Shown: positions 9,068 through 18,907, counted from the stretch's first letter. The stretch: 64,000 nucleotides of DNA from Saprospirales bacterium (GCA_016719895.1 JADJYG010000003.1:349624-413623), one strand, 5' to 3'. A program made the numbers and translations. The notes: a model not told the origin generated them from the sequence alone.

Positions 9068-10351
9068 TTATCGACGGGGCTCTTTATGGCCGGGCGGTGT
9101 TTCGCGGCGTTTCCCGGAACGGTTGCGGCCGCGGAACGGCGGTTTTTTACCCCCTGTGCTGTTGCCCGGGCCTTTCCCGCTGTGCGGCGGGCGCTGACTT
9201 TTGGGGGCGTAGGCCGGCGTGGCGCCGAGCTGCGCCGGCACGGGCAATTTTTCCACTTCGTTGCCGATCAGCGCTTCGATCCGTTGAAAGCGCCTTTGGT
9301 CGGTTGGGTTGATCAGGGTGAGGGCCACGCCTTCGCGCGCGGCCCGGGCGGTGCGGCCCACCCGGTGCACATAATCTTCGGCATCCTGCGGCACGTCATA
9401 GTTGACTACCAGGTCGATACCATCGATATCGATGCCCCGGCTGAGGACGTCGGTCGCCACCAACACGTCGATTTGCCGGTTGCGGAAGGCGAGCATGACT
9501 TTTTCGCGTTCGGTTTGTTCCAGGTCGCTACTGATCTGACCGACGTTGAGGTTTCGGGATTTAAGTTTTTGGAATAATTTGCTTACGCCTTGTTTGGTGG
9601 AGCTGAACACCAGGATGCGTTGGCCGGCCCGGTCTTGCAGCAGTTCCTGGAGGAGCGGTATTTTTTGTTCGTCATGGATGACATAAGCGCCCTGGCGCAC
9701 GCCTTCGGCGGGTTTGGACAAGGCGATACTGACGGTCACCGGGTTTTGCATAAGTGTGCGCGCCAGTTTCATGACGCCATGCGGCATGGTGGCGGAGAAC
9801 AGCAGATTTTGGCGTTTGGGGTTTGTTTTGTCGATGATGCGCATCAGGTCGGGCTGAAAGCCCATATCCAGCATCCGGTCGGCTTCGTCGAGCACCAGGA
9901 AATGTAGGCGGGAGAAATCAACATACCCCATGTTCATGTGAGCGATGAGCCGGCCCGGCGTGGCGATGATGAGGTCCACGCCCCGGGTGATCGCGTTGCG
10001 TTCCTGGCTGAATTCGTTGCCGCCGCTGCCGCCGTACACGGCAATGCAGGAGAGGCCCGTAAAATAGGCGTAGGCTTCCACCGCCTGGTCGATCTGAACG
10101 GCCAGCTCACGGGTGGGAACCACCACCAGCGCTTTGATGTAGTGCTCGTCCGGCAGTTCCAGGATACGGTTCAGGATCGGCAGGATAAACGCTGCGGTTT
10201 TTCCGGTGCCGGTTTGGGCAATGCCGATGAGGTCTTTACCTTCCAGGATCAATGGGATCGCTTGTTCCTGTATGGGTGTTGCCGATTTAAAATTCAGGCT
10301 TTCGATGCCGGCCAGCAGGTCGGGGTGCAAATCAAATTCAGTAAACTCCAA
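9068..10351 (-). CDS. DEAD-box ATP-dependent RNA helicase, RhlE-like
   Basis: All helicase motifs are present: Q motif FKSATPIQEQAIP, Walker A AQTGTGKT, PTRELAVQ, TPGR, DEAD in VLDEADRMLDMGF, SAT, and HRVGRTARA in the second RecA domain, followed by a basic, Gly/Arg-rich C-terminal tail of about 55 residues. It remodels RNA, probably in ribosome assembly or RNA decay. No ATG exists; the family start (MxFxxFxL) matches a TTG at 10351, while a TTG at 10378 would add nine residues. It lies 65 bases downstream of the choice-of-anchor L gene's stop on the same strand. Confidence 0.92.
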   Translation of the reverse strand: MEFTEFDLHPDLLAGIESLNFKSATPIQEQAIPLILEGKDLIGIAQTGTGKTAAFILPILNRILELPDEHYIKALVVVPTRELAVQIDQAVEAYAYFTGLSCIAVYGGSGGNEFSQERNAITRGVDLIIATPGRLIAHMNMGYVDFSRLHFLVLDEADRMLDMGFQPDLMRIIDKTNPKRQNLLFSATMPHGVMKLARTLMQNPVTVSIALSKPAEGVRQGAYVIHDEQKIPLLQELLQDRAGQRILVFSSTKQGVSKLFQKLKSRNLNVGQISSDLEQTEREKVMLAFRNRQIDVLVATDVLSRGIDIDGIDLVVNYDVPQDAEDYVHRVGRTARAAREGVALTLINPTDQRRFQRIEALIGNEVEKLPVPAQLGATPAYAPKSQRPPHSGKGPGNSTGGKKPPFRGRNRSGKRRETPPGHKEPRR

Positions 10352-10416
10352 TCGTGTGTTTTTTAAACTAAACCACAAAGTTGGTGAATTTTTCGTCCCC
10401 TAGGTAACTATTCTGT

Positions 10417-11721
10417 TCACTTGACCATCCGGTAAACCCAGCGCTGTCCTGTATCGGCCGAAACTTCAAGCATATAAGCTCCGGAAGAGAGCTGCCCGGT
10501 ATGCAATACCGTGCGGCCCGCCAGGTTTTGACGCAGGGCCACGCGGCCGGTCAGATCGGTCAGCACGATTTGCCCTGCGGATACGCCGGCCGGCGGTTCG
10601 ATCGTGATCTGGTTGGTGAACCGGGTGGGAAATACCCGGCAGGGCAGTGGCGCCGGGGCCGGCGCCGGCGTGGTGGCGCCCACGGTGCTGTACAGCGTAT
10701 CGGCGCAGCAGTAGTTGGTGGCGATGAGCCGGACCTGATACTGCTGGTTCAGGTTGTCGTAGGTGTGTTTGGGGAAACGCTCGTCGGAGCTGGCGCCGTC
10801 GCCGAAGTCCCAATGCCAGGCCGTGGCGTATTTGGTGGTGTTGGCAAAGGTCACGGTATTGCCGGTTGTGGTGGTGCTGAAGGCTACGGTGGGGCTGAGC
10901 AGGCTGTCGCCGCAAAGGCTTTCAATGCTCAGAAAAATCCCGGAATCCCACACGCCGTCGCCGATATCCGAGATGCCAATCCACACCTCGTAGGTTGAAT
11001 CGGGGATGACCGAAGCGCTGGCGGTGAGCACGGTTGTCATGCCGTCGTATTGCACCCATTGGTGCATGGGGTCGGTGGAGAGCGGTATGCCACAGGTGGT
11101 CTGGTTGCTGTCGCTGGCAATATTGTGGCGATAGAACCCGGTGTATTGCAGGTGGTTGACGTTGTTGATGGCCACTGGGATATTGGCGCCGGGCACCAGG
11201 GCGATGTTTTGTACGCCGTTGATGCCAGGGCCGGAGATCAGAAACCCGAATACGTCGTTGAATTGCGTGTTGACGTATTCGCAATATTCTTCCGAGGCAA
11301 AAACGTATTTAAAACCGATGGAATCGATATGCGGCACCAAGGTAATGTGCAGGACCGACTGGTCGAAACTGGCGCCGTTGACGGCCGATTGCAAAAACAG
11401 GTTGAAGGGCTCATTGAAGACGGGAAAACCCAACCCGTACCCCCCACTGGCGCCGGCCTGATTATTGGGGCCAACCGCAACACTCGCATCGCCGGTGGTC
11501 AGAATAATGCCGGCATTGACGCCAAGGCCGCTTTGCGAGCCTTCGAAAAATGTTTTTTGTGCCGGTTGGCCGACGTAATCCACATGAAGCACATCAACGC
11601 AGCTGCCGTTGAAAAAGTCCATGACCAGCGTTTCGGCGCTGTATTCCACGGAATCGACAAACAGTTGGGCGCTGGCAGGCAGGTAAGCGAAAAGGCAAAA
11701 AAGCGGGAGGAGTTGTTTCAT
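10417..11721 (-). CDS. Choice-of-anchor L / PKD protein with T9SS type A sorting domain
   Basis: A 434-residue exported protein: signal peptide ending at LPASAQ, a choice-of-anchor L domain (about 30-270; includes GVNAGIILTTGDA, FKYVFASEEYCEYV and FNDVFGFLISGPG), a PKD domain (about 275-345; WHWDFGDGASSDERFPKHTY) and a type A sorting domain starting near PCRVFPTRFTNQITIE. The family is found on surface or matrix proteins of Bacteroidota; the ligand is unknown. Its start faces the DUF177 gene on the other strand across about 155 bases containing at least one promoter. Confidence 0.85.
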   Translation of the reverse strand: MKQLLPLFCLFAYLPASAQLFVDSVEYSAETLVMDFFNGSCVDVLHVDYVGQPAQKTFFEGSQSGLGVNAGIILTTGDASVAVGPNNQAGASGGYGLGFPVFNEPFNLFLQSAVNGASFDQSVLHITLVPHIDSIGFKYVFASEEYCEYVNTQFNDVFGFLISGPGINGVQNIALVPGANIPVAINNVNHLQYTGFYRHNIASDSNQTTCGIPLSTDPMHQWVQYDGMTTVLTASASVIPDSTYEVWIGISDIGDGVWDSGIFLSIESLCGDSLLSPTVAFSTTTTGNTVTFANTTKYATAWHWDFGDGASSDERFPKHTYDNLNQQYQVRLIATNYCCADTLYSTVGATTPAPAPAPLPCRVFPTRFTNQITIEPPAGVSAGQIVLTDLTGRVALRQNLAGRTVLHTGQLSSGAYMLEVSADTGQRWVYRMVK

Positions 11722-11818
11722 GGTGTGCTATTTATAAAGGACGGAATACGTATTAAGCTGCTAACATAATTAAAATATCATGTCGCACCCCGCCGTCCGA
11801 TAAAATTTATGTGCGCAC

Positions 11819-11849
11819 TTGGTCATTTCCGCATTGCGGCTTACCTTTG
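11819..11849 (+). promoter_or_regulatory. Bacteroidota-type promoter for the DUF177-rpmF pair
   Basis: TTGG at 11819-11822 and a TACCTTTG-type -7 element (TTACCTTTGC at 11841-11850) about 20 bases apart lie just upstream of the DUF177 gene, giving a short leader of roughly 25 bases. Confidence 0.6.
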
Positions 11850-11877
11850 CAGCCCAATTTTTCAAAATGCCGCGGCG

Positions 11878-12390
11878 ATGGACCCGTTTTTAGCGTATTC
11901 CATTCCCATCCAGGGATTAAAAACAGGAATACACCGGTTAAAATACACGCTGGATCGCGCGTTTTTTCGCCACTTTGACGATTCGCCGGTCGAGGACGGT
12001 AACGTGGAGGTCGGGGTGGAACTGGACAAACGCCCGGACATGCTGTTGTTCGATTTTAAAATAGACGGCTACAGCAACGCCGAGTGCGACCGGTGCACGG
12101 CTGCCATACATCTGCCCTTGCAGGATGAGCGGCAGTTGGTTGTGAAATACGGCGATGCCGAAGGGGAAGAAGAAGACGAGGTGGTTTTTATATCGCGGGA
12201 GGCATCGGTGTTCAATCTGGCGCCCTATCTGTATGAGTTCACGATATTGGCCCTGCCGATTACGAACACGTACGACTGCCAGAACGACCCGGAGCCGCCC
12301 TGCAACTTCGACGTTTTGAAATACCTGGAAAACAATGCGGATGAGGGCAAATCCAACCCCGTTTGGGATGCACTCAAAGGCTTGAAATAA
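11878..12390 (+). CDS. DUF177 (YceD-like) protein
   Basis: A 170-residue protein of the DUF177/YceD family, which regularly precedes rpmF and is linked to 23S rRNA or ribosome accumulation in other bacteria. The family core is seen in YSNAECDRCTAAIHLPLQDERQLVVKYG, with a CxxC-like pair, and in the acidic DEVVFISREASVFNLAPYLYEFTILALPI block. The ATG at 11878 follows the promoter at 11819-11849; an ORF extension upstream would run through that promoter. Ribosomal protein L32 follows 66 bases downstream. Confidence 0.85.
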   Translation: MDPFLAYSIPIQGLKTGIHRLKYTLDRAFFRHFDDSPVEDGNVEVGVELDKRPDMLLFDFKIDGYSNAECDRCTAAIHLPLQDERQLVVKYGDAEGEEEDEVVFISREASVFNLAPYLYEFTILALPITNTYDCQNDPEPPCNFDVLKYLENNADEGKSNPVWDALKGLK

Positions 12391-12456
12391 CCGCGGGAAT
12401 GGGGGGAAAAGTGCCCGTAACCGCAAACTTGTTAACACACAATTTGACCATACGTC

Positions 12457-12663
12457 ATGCCAAATCCTAAATGGCGGCATTCCAAGCGCCGCAAACGCGC
12501 CCGCCGCACGCACTTCACGACTGACGTCCCGCAAATCGCGACCTGCCCGACCACCGGCGAGCCGCACCTGTTCCACCACGCCTACATGGTGAACGGCGAC
12601 TTGTATTACCGCGGCCAGGTGTTGGTGCCGGGTAAGTTCTCCGGCGAAGAAGTCGGCGGCTAA
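12457..12663 (+). CDS. rpmF: 50S ribosomal protein L32
   Basis: A 68-residue basic protein starting MPNPKWRHSKRRKRARRTH, the L32 signature. The following CPTTGEPHLFHHAYMVNGDLYY segment keeps only the first zinc-ribbon Cys, which is the usual Bacteroidota form. The DUF177-rpmF order is conserved across bacteria. A hairpin terminator follows at 12693. Confidence 0.95.
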   Translation: MPNPKWRHSKRRKRARRTHFTTDVPQIATCPTTGEPHLFHHAYMVNGDLYYRGQVLVPGKFSGEEVGG

Positions 12664-12692
12664 GCCCCGTTTTGCCTGCGCTTGTTGAGGAG

Positions 12693-12737
12693 GCTCCAGT
12701 CCCGGTCGTTTATCGCCGGGATGTCGTGGGGCTTTTT
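12693..12737 (+). terminator. Rho-independent terminator after rpmF
   Basis: Two-part stem: GCTCC (12693-12697) with GGGGC (12728-12732, one G-U pair) outside and CCCGG (12701-12705) with CCGGG (12716-12720) inside, followed by five T. Confidence 0.65.
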
Positions 12738-12770
12738 CTATTTTAACCTGGTAGCAAACCATAGCCACGC

Positions 12771-13154
12771 ATGAAACAGATCATCAACACCCCTGCCGCA
12801 CCGGCGCCCATCGGACCCTATAACCAGTCGGTCGCTTTCAACGGCCTGCTCTTTGTGTCGGGTCAGATCGCCATTGATCCGCCGACGGGCCAGCTGGCGC
12901 TCGACAACATCGAAGCCGAAACGCACCAGGTGCTGAAAAACCTGAAGGCAATTCTCGAAGCGGCCGGCTCCAGCCTGGAAAATGTGCTGAAAGCCACGGT
13001 TTTTGTAAAAGACATGAATCAATTCAGCCGCATCAACGCCGTGTACGGGGAATACTTCAAACCCGAATTCGCGCCGGCCCGCGAATTGGTACAGGTGACG
13101 GAACTGCCCAAGTTTGTCAACATTGAAATTTCCGTGATCGCTTCCCTGTCATGA
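12771..13154 (+). CDS. ridA: RidA family enamine/imine deaminase
   Basis: A 127-residue protein with the RidA pattern: APIGPYNQSV near the N-terminus, LFVSGQIAIDP, the conserved Arg in FAPARELVQVTELPK and a final EISVIASLS. The family hydrolyses reactive 2-aminoacrylate-type enamines in the cytoplasm. Usual length is about 125-130, so it is complete. Its stop overlaps the trpS start in ATGA, pointing to translational coupling. Confidence 0.93.
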   Translation: MKQIINTPAAPAPIGPYNQSVAFNGLLFVSGQIAIDPPTGQLALDNIEAETHQVLKNLKAILEAAGSSLENVLKATVFVKDMNQFSRINAVYGEYFKPEFAPARELVQVTELPKFVNIEISVIASLS

Positions 13155-14155
13155 AAAATATCCTGTCCTGCGTTCAGCCTACGGGCGACCTCCACATCGG
13201 CAATTACTTCGGCGCCGTCCAGAACTGGACACGCCTGCAGGAAGCGTACAATTGCTTTTTCGGCGTGGTGGACTATCATTCCATGACCATGCCGTATAAG
13301 CCCGAACAGCTGCGCGAGAACACCTGGAAAATGGTGTTTTACCTGCTGGCCTGCGGCGTCAAACCGGAAACCATGTTTGTACAAAGCCTGGTGCCGGAAC
13401 ACGTGGAATTGTCGTGGATATTGGGCTGCGTCACTTCGTACGGCGAGCTGAACCGGATGACGCAGTTTAAAGACAAGGCCGACCAGCTGAAAGAGTCGGA
13501 TAAGGAAGCTTTCGTCAGCACCGGCTTGTTTGTGTATCCCGTGTTGCAGGCCGCCGATATTCTGATTTACCACGCGCATTACGTGCCGGTGGGTAAAGAC
13601 CAGGAACAGCACCTGGAGCTTTCGCGTACTATTGCCCAACGGTTCAATTTTCAGTTTGGAAAGGAGTATTTCACCCCTCCGGAACCGCTGTTTACCGAAA
13701 CGCCCAAGATTCTCTCCCTGGCCGATCCCTCCAAAAAGATGAGCAAAAGCTTGGGGGAAAAGCACTACGTCAACCTGTTTGGCGAGGAAGAGCGCGTCCG
13801 CAAGCAGGTAAAATCAGCCGTCACCGATACGGGCGATACACCGGCCGGCCAGCTGAGTCCGGGCGTAGCCAACCTGTTCGAAATCCTGCGCGCCTGCGGC
13901 CAGGTGGATGCTTACAACGCGCTCATGACCGACCACCACGCCGGCGCCTTGCGCTACAGCGATCTGAAGGAATGCGTCGCCGATGCCCTGGCGGCGCTGA
14001 CCACCGCCTTCCGCGAACGGCTGCATACGCTCAACGCCGACAAACGCGCCGTGAAAGCCCAGGTGCAGGACAACAGCGCGGCGATTCGCAAGCGGGCGCA
14101 ACAGACGCTGCGCGAAGTGCGCGAAATTACGGGCTTGTTGCCGATGAAAGGCTGA
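13151..14155 (+). CDS. trpS: Tryptophan--tRNA ligase
   Basis: A 334-residue class Ic aminoacyl-tRNA synthetase. The HIGH-type motif is GDLHIGNYFGA after CVQPTGDL, and the KMSKS loop is KKMSKSLGEKH, both in the usual bacterial TrpS spacing. The length is normal. It charges tRNA-Trp in the cytoplasm. The gene is coupled to ridA and ends 44 bases before a strong bidirectional hairpin. Confidence 0.95.
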   Translation: MKNILSCVQPTGDLHIGNYFGAVQNWTRLQEAYNCFFGVVDYHSMTMPYKPEQLRENTWKMVFYLLACGVKPETMFVQSLVPEHVELSWILGCVTSYGELNRMTQFKDKADQLKESDKEAFVSTGLFVYPVLQAADILIYHAHYVPVGKDQEQHLELSRTIAQRFNFQFGKEYFTPPEPLFTETPKILSLADPSKKMSKSLGEKHYVNLFGEEERVRKQVKSAVTDTGDTPAGQLSPGVANLFEILRACGQVDAYNALMTDHHAGALRYSDLKECVADALAALTTAFRERLHTLNADKRAVKAQVQDNSAAIRKRAQQTLREVREITGLLPMKG

Positions 14156-14198
14156 TCTTGCTTTTGTTCTGCCGACAAGGTTCCTAAATAGTAAAAAA

Positions 14199-14251
14199 AG
14201 GGCCGTCCCATAAGTCGCTGAACATTGGTCATTGACTTGCGAGACGGCCCT
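14199..14251. terminator. Bidirectional terminator hairpin between trpS and susD
   Basis: AGGGCCGTC (14199-14207) pairs with GACGGCCCT (14243-14251); inside it AAGTC (14212-14216) pairs with GACTT (14234-14238). A-rich sequence on the left and TCTTT on the right suit termination of both converging genes. Confidence 0.7.
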
Positions 14252-14293
14252 CTTTGCATATTATGGTTTACGGCCGTCGGCCGGGGCAGGCTA

Positions 14294-15604
14294 CTAAATT
14301 GGCGGATCAGCCGGCGTATTCGGGTTGTTATCGCGCTCTACGGTCGGGTACGGGTAGAAATTGCGGCTGCGTTCGGCGGCGGGGTCGTTTGGGTCCGGGC
14401 GACCGAAGCGGCGGCAGTCTTCGAGTTTAAGGCCAGACATGTAGAGTTCGATGCAGCGCTGGCGGTAAATATCGAGCAGGATGGCGTTTTTATCCATCGG
14501 GTCGCCGGCGTAAGCCGTTCCTTTTGCCGTCACGCCGAAGGCATCGGTGGTTTTGGCGCGCACGGCGTCGAGCGCTGCGATGGCTTCCGGCAGCTTATCC
14601 AGGCGGGCCTGACACTCGGCAATGATCAGCGTCATCTCGCCGGGCAGGTACACCGGGATTGGGTCCGCATCCGATTTGAAGAACCCTTGCACTTTGACGG
14701 GCGTTGTGTTGGCGCCGAGGTAGAACGCGATGCGGCCATCGCCGGCGTCGGGCTGCAGGGCTGCCGGAAGGCCAAAATTGGGCAGGCCGTTGTAGGTGTT
14801 GTTGGTTACCAGCGAAGTGCGGTACACCGGGTTGGGACTTACTGCGTCGAATTTAAACACCGATTTTTTCGACAGGTCTACTTTGTTGGCGGCGGCCAGG
14901 GCATCGGCATAGTTGCCCAGCATCAGGTTGTACCGGGCCAGCAGGGCATACACGGTATTTTTGATATCGATATCCGTGCCTACTTTGGTGTTGAAGAACA
15001 CCGATGGAGCCGTGCCTTCCACAATCGGAACGGCGGCGTCCAGCAGATCGACTGCTTCCTGCAAGGCATCGGCGCGCGTTTTGAATGCGGGGCGCTGGCC
15101 GGCAAGGAAATCATCGGAGCGAACGACCTCGGTCGGTACGTTTTCCCAGAATTGCGCCATAGTACCGATCGACAGCGCTTTAAACACGTGGCCGTACACC
15201 AGGATCATCTCTTTGGTGCCGGTTTCCCGCACGTTTTCGTAGTTGTTGATCAGGAGTTGGGCATTGGTCTTGACGATGTTGCAGCTCGACCAGATGTTGT
15301 TTAAAAAGGCATTGCTGCCGCCGACGGTGCCTTTGCCGGCTTCCAGGGCCGCCAGCTCGCCGTTGCCGGTATTGATGACGTACAGTTCTTTCGTCGTCAG
15401 GCCATTGGCCGAAACGGCGTTGTACAAGGCGCTGGTGGCGCCCACAGAGAACTCTTTTTTCAAACCGACGATGAGCGCGGTGAGGCCCTCGGCGTTTTTG
15501 ATCACTTCGCCGCCGTCGGCAGCGTTCGGATTGATGAACTCCTTTTTGCAACCCGCCACCAGGAGCAGCACGGGTACCAGGAGATATATGTTCAGTTTCT
15601 TCAT
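14294..15604 (-). CDS. SusD/RagB family nutrient-binding lipoprotein
   Basis: A 436-residue surface lipoprotein: leader MKKLNIYLLVPVLLLVAGC with the acylated Cys at 18, then TPR-like helical SusD fold. Typical SusD features include the N-terminal LTALIVGLKKEF segment, ALLARYNLMLGNYADALAAANKV, and the C-terminal IYRQRCIELYMSGLKLEDCRRFGRPD block. It acts as the lid of the SusC transporter and binds the substrate, which is unknown here since no glycoside hydrolase or peptidase lies nearby. It follows susC by 66 bases on the same strand. Confidence 0.92.
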   Translation of the reverse strand: MKKLNIYLLVPVLLLVAGCKKEFINPNAADGGEVIKNAEGLTALIVGLKKEFSVGATSALYNAVSANGLTTKELYVINTGNGELAALEAGKGTVGGSNAFLNNIWSSCNIVKTNAQLLINNYENVRETGTKEMILVYGHVFKALSIGTMAQFWENVPTEVVRSDDFLAGQRPAFKTRADALQEAVDLLDAAVPIVEGTAPSVFFNTKVGTDIDIKNTVYALLARYNLMLGNYADALAAANKVDLSKKSVFKFDAVSPNPVYRTSLVTNNTYNGLPNFGLPAALQPDAGDGRIAFYLGANTTPVKVQGFFKSDADPIPVYLPGEMTLIIAECQARLDKLPEAIAALDAVRAKTTDAFGVTAKGTAYAGDPMDKNAILLDIYRQRCIELYMSGLKLEDCRRFGRPDPNDPAAERSRNFYPYPTVERDNNPNTPADPPI

Positions 15605-15670
15605 TTTATGCGAAGGTTGATAATGGTTAAAAATACGGCTCGGGGTTGGGCGGTTTGAGCGCGGGCAGCG

Positions 15671-18600
15671 CTAGAAGCGCGCGTTCAGGCGAAGCATCAG
15701 CGTACGTGGAATGGGCACGTTGCCGAAATCGTCGCCGCGCACCCGGTCGTTTTGGCCAGCCGAGTTGGTTTCAGGGTCGAAGCCCAGGTAGTCGTCAAAC
15801 GAAAACAGGTTGCGGCCCAGGAAGCTGACGCTGAGGTTTTCGAACGCCCGGCCGACACGGCCAAAGCTGTAGGTAAGGCCCAGTTCGCGCAATTTAATGT
15901 ACGATGCATCTTCAATGTGCTCTTCCTGAATGCGGGAGCCGGTAACGCCGCCGGCAATCGATCCCACATATCCGCGTGGCAACTCGCCTTTAAGTTCTTT
16001 CTCTGCCGTTTCGCCGAACCCGACGTTGTTGCCGGTGATCCGGTTCCAGTTGTAAATTTCAGCGCCCATGAAGGCATCGAACTGGAAGTTGAAGGTCAGG
16101 CGTTTCCAGGTCAGCGCCGAGGTGAACGAACCGATCCAGTCGGGATAGGGATTGCCCAGAACTTTGCGGAGTTCCTGGGTACCGGTGGTCAGCGGCTGGC
16201 CGTTGGCGTCGCGTACGGGTACGTATACGCTGCCGGCGTAGCGGTAGATGCGCTCCTTGATGGCGCCGGTGGGCAACGTGGCTTCGTCGTATTTCGATTC
16301 CAGGATGACCAGTCCGCGCTCCGGCTGTGCCAGGCCTTGCGACGTGAGCAGCAGGGAGCCGTCGTCGGTGCGGGCGTAATAGCGGCCGAAGAAGACGCCG
16401 AAGGGCTCGCCGTTGAGGGCTGACTGGGCGCCGTCGCTGCCGCGCAGGGAAAGAACGCCGTCGAGGCCAGACACTTCGTTGCGGTTGGAGGAGAAGTTCA
16501 GGCCGATGTCCCAGGAGAAATTGCTGCCCCGCACGGCTTGCGCCTGCACGAGCACTTCGATGCCCTTGTTGTTCATTTTGCCCACGTTGGTCACGATCGA
16601 GGTGCCACCGATGGAAGGCGGCAGGGGGCGGTTGAATAGCAGGTTGTCGACATCCTGATTGTAATAGGTGACGCTCAGGCCGATCCGGTTGCGCAGGAAC
16701 GCCAGGTCGGCGCCGGCTTCGGTTTCCGTCATCACCTCCGGTTTCACGTCGGGGTTGTTCAGTGCGCGGGGCGGCGTCACAGCCGGCAGGCCCGTGAGCA
16801 GGGTGCCGGCAAAGTTGTTGAAGCGGTCGTAAGCGCCCAGGCCGGTGAGGTTGCCCGCCTGTCCATAAGAGGCGCGCAGCTTTAGAGTGCTGACCGCCGT
16901 CGATTGGAACAGCCGCGAGGCTACCCAGGCCAAGCTGGCCTTGGGGTAAAAATTGGATTGGTTGTCCTCCGAAAACGCCGAAGAGCCATCCACCCGGCCG
17001 GCGAGGGTCAGGTACAGCATTTCATCCCATCCGAAAGTTTCCTGCAGGAAATAGCCGTTGACGGAAAGTTGGGAGATGGATTGTACCGGAAGCGTAAACA
17101 GGTTGGAAGCCGCCGAGATATTGCGGATCAACGGCGTGAGGTCGCGGCCTTCCTGTGCGGCAAAATCGCTGCGCAGGTACTGGTACTGATAGCCGGCGGT
17201 AGTAGTGGACGTGAGTTTGGCGCCCAGGGTGGTTTCGTAGGTAGCCAACAAGTCGCTGTTGTACTGCGTCACATCCGAATTGGCCACAGCCACGTAGCCG
17301 TCGGGGAAAAAGGTGGCGGCTACGCCGGCATACGGCACACGGGGGTGGTATTCGTTGCCTTGCAGCGAGTAGTTGTCGATCCCGAAAGTGTAGTCGACCC
17401 GGAAGCCTTTGAAGGGGAATAACTTCAGGCCGATGTCGGCGATATTGCGGTTGGTGCGCTGGGTGATATCGAAGGTTTCGACCACCGTAAGCGGGTTGAG
17501 GCGCACCAGTTCCACTTGTTTGAGCGTGCCGTCGGCATTGCGCTCGGTGATATCCCACACGTTGTCGATGATGAAGATCGTGCTCACCGGGCTGAAAAAG
17601 TTGTTGCCGTTGGGCATGTCGCGGCTGCGGCTGTTGGTGTAGCTGAGGCCGGCCGTCAGGGTCGCCCATCTGCTCAGCGTCTGGTTGAAGCGCAGGCGGC
17701 CGGTGTATTTTGTGAAGTTCGTGTTTTTAACGATACCGTCGTTGTTGGTGTAGCCCAGCGAGGCGTAGTAGTTTGATTTTTCGCTGCCGCCGGTGACAGA
17801 CAGGAAGCTTTCCGTGCCGAAGGCGGTTTGGAACACCTCGTCCTGGTAGTCGTAGCGCGTCACGTCGTACTGGTCGGTGATGAGCAGGCGGTTGACCGAA
17901 CCTACCTTGGTATAGTTGACACCCTGGCTTTGCAGCGTGGCTTCGTTGGGGCCGAGGTGCAGCAGGATGGTGAGGCGGTCTTGGGCCGTTTCGAGGCGGT
18001 CGTTGCCTTTTACGCCGAAGCGTTTGCCGTAGGTGGTGAAGAAGATTTTCTTCCGCAACTGACTGATACCGGCGCTGGTGCTGAATTCGATGGTAGGCTT
18101 GCTGGTGCGCCCGCGCTTGGTGAAGATTTGTACCACACCGTTCGAGGCGCGGGAACCGTACAGGGCGGCGGCTGATGCCCCGTTGAGCACCTCCACGCGT
18201 TCGATATCGTTGGGGTTGATATCGACCAGGCGGTTCTGGCCGGCCTGGAAGCTGGTGGTCATGGCGTCGCCGCTGAGGTTGATGACGTTTTGGGAGGAGT
18301 TGTCCACAATAACGCCGTCGACGATGTACAACGGGTCGGAAGAACCTTTGATCGAATTGGCGCCGCGGAGCTGAATGGAAAAGCCCCCGGAGGGGTCGCC
18401 CTGGTTTTGGCTGATTTGCGCCCCGGCTACCTTGCCGGCCAAGGCTCCCAAGGGGTTGGCAGAGCCTGATTTTTCAAGGCTGCGGCCGTCCACCACGCCG
18501 ATCGAGTTGCCCAACTGGCGGCGGGTGGACGTCGGCGAGTTGCCGGTGATCACCACCTCGTCGAGGTTGAGAATATCGCTTCCCAGGATGGCATCTTCGG

Positions 18601-18907
18601 TGAAGTTAGCCTTCCCGAGGGCAATAGTAAGGCTGCGGCGTTCGGTTTGGAAACCGAAATAGCGAAATTCAAGGGTGTAGACCCCTTCCGCAACGGCGCC
18701 GCTCAGGTCGTAAAAGCCGCGCTCGTCGGTAAATGTTGCCTGACGCGCCTCCACCAATACTACGGACACGCTCGCCAACGGAGCGCCGGAGTCGTCCGTT
18801 ACAGTCCCTTTGACGGAATAATTAACGGATTGTGCAGACAATAGGGTTGGTAATAATACCAGGAGCCAGGCGGCTAGCCGCCCTGACAGGGTAGGTAGTT
18901 GCTTCAT
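15671..18907 (-). CDS. SusC/RagA family TonB-dependent transporter
   Basis: A 1078-residue outer-membrane protein. The signal peptide ends near LLSAQS; a carboxypeptidase-like domain follows (about 30-105, VKGTVTDDSGAPLASVSVVL), then the plug with LNGASAAALYGSRASNGVVQIFTKRG, and a 22-strand barrel ending in LNARF with a C-terminal aromatic residue. It imports a large nutrient across the outer membrane using TonB energy, with the downstream SusD lid. No sigma/anti-sigma pair or hybrid two-component regulator is adjacent. The upstream side carries the palindromic element at 19024. Confidence 0.95.
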   Translation of the reverse strand: MKQLPTLSGRLAAWLLVLLPTLLSAQSVNYSVKGTVTDDSGAPLASVSVVLVEARQATFTDERGFYDLSGAVAEGVYTLEFRYFGFQTERRSLTIALGKANFTEDAILGSDILNLDEVVITGNSPTSTRRQLGNSIGVVDGRSLEKSGSANPLGALAGKVAGAQISQNQGDPSGGFSIQLRGANSIKGSSDPLYIVDGVIVDNSSQNVINLSGDAMTTSFQAGQNRLVDINPNDIERVEVLNGASAAALYGSRASNGVVQIFTKRGRTSKPTIEFSTSAGISQLRKKIFFTTYGKRFGVKGNDRLETAQDRLTILLHLGPNEATLQSQGVNYTKVGSVNRLLITDQYDVTRYDYQDEVFQTAFGTESFLSVTGGSEKSNYYASLGYTNNDGIVKNTNFTKYTGRLRFNQTLSRWATLTAGLSYTNSRSRDMPNGNNFFSPVSTIFIIDNVWDITERNADGTLKQVELVRLNPLTVVETFDITQRTNRNIADIGLKLFPFKGFRVDYTFGIDNYSLQGNEYHPRVPYAGVAATFFPDGYVAVANSDVTQYNSDLLATYETTLGAKLTSTTTAGYQYQYLRSDFAAQEGRDLTPLIRNISAASNLFTLPVQSISQLSVNGYFLQETFGWDEMLYLTLAGRVDGSSAFSEDNQSNFYPKASLAWVASRLFQSTAVSTLKLRASYGQAGNLTGLGAYDRFNNFAGTLLTGLPAVTPPRALNNPDVKPEVMTETEAGADLAFLRNRIGLSVTYYNQDVDNLLFNRPLPPSIGGTSIVTNVGKMNNKGIEVLVQAQAVRGSNFSWDIGLNFSSNRNEVSGLDGVLSLRGSDGAQSALNGEPFGVFFGRYYARTDDGSLLLTSQGLAQPERGLVILESKYDEATLPTGAIKERIYRYAGSVYVPVRDANGQPLTTGTQELRKVLGNPYPDWIGSFTSALTWKRLTFNFQFDAFMGAEIYNWNRITGNNVGFGETAEKELKGELPRGYVGSIAGGVTGSRIQEEHIEDASYIKLRELGLTYSFGRVGRAFENLSVSFLGRNLFSFDDYLGFDPETNSAGQNDRVRGDDFGNVPIPRTLMLRLNARF

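Noticed and set aside
13100..13160. T-box or attenuator controlling trpS
   Set aside because: trpS overlaps the ridA stop, leaving no room for a leader.
14225..15304. 359-residue plus-strand frame opposite susD
   Set aside because: Shadow of a well-recognised SusD gene.
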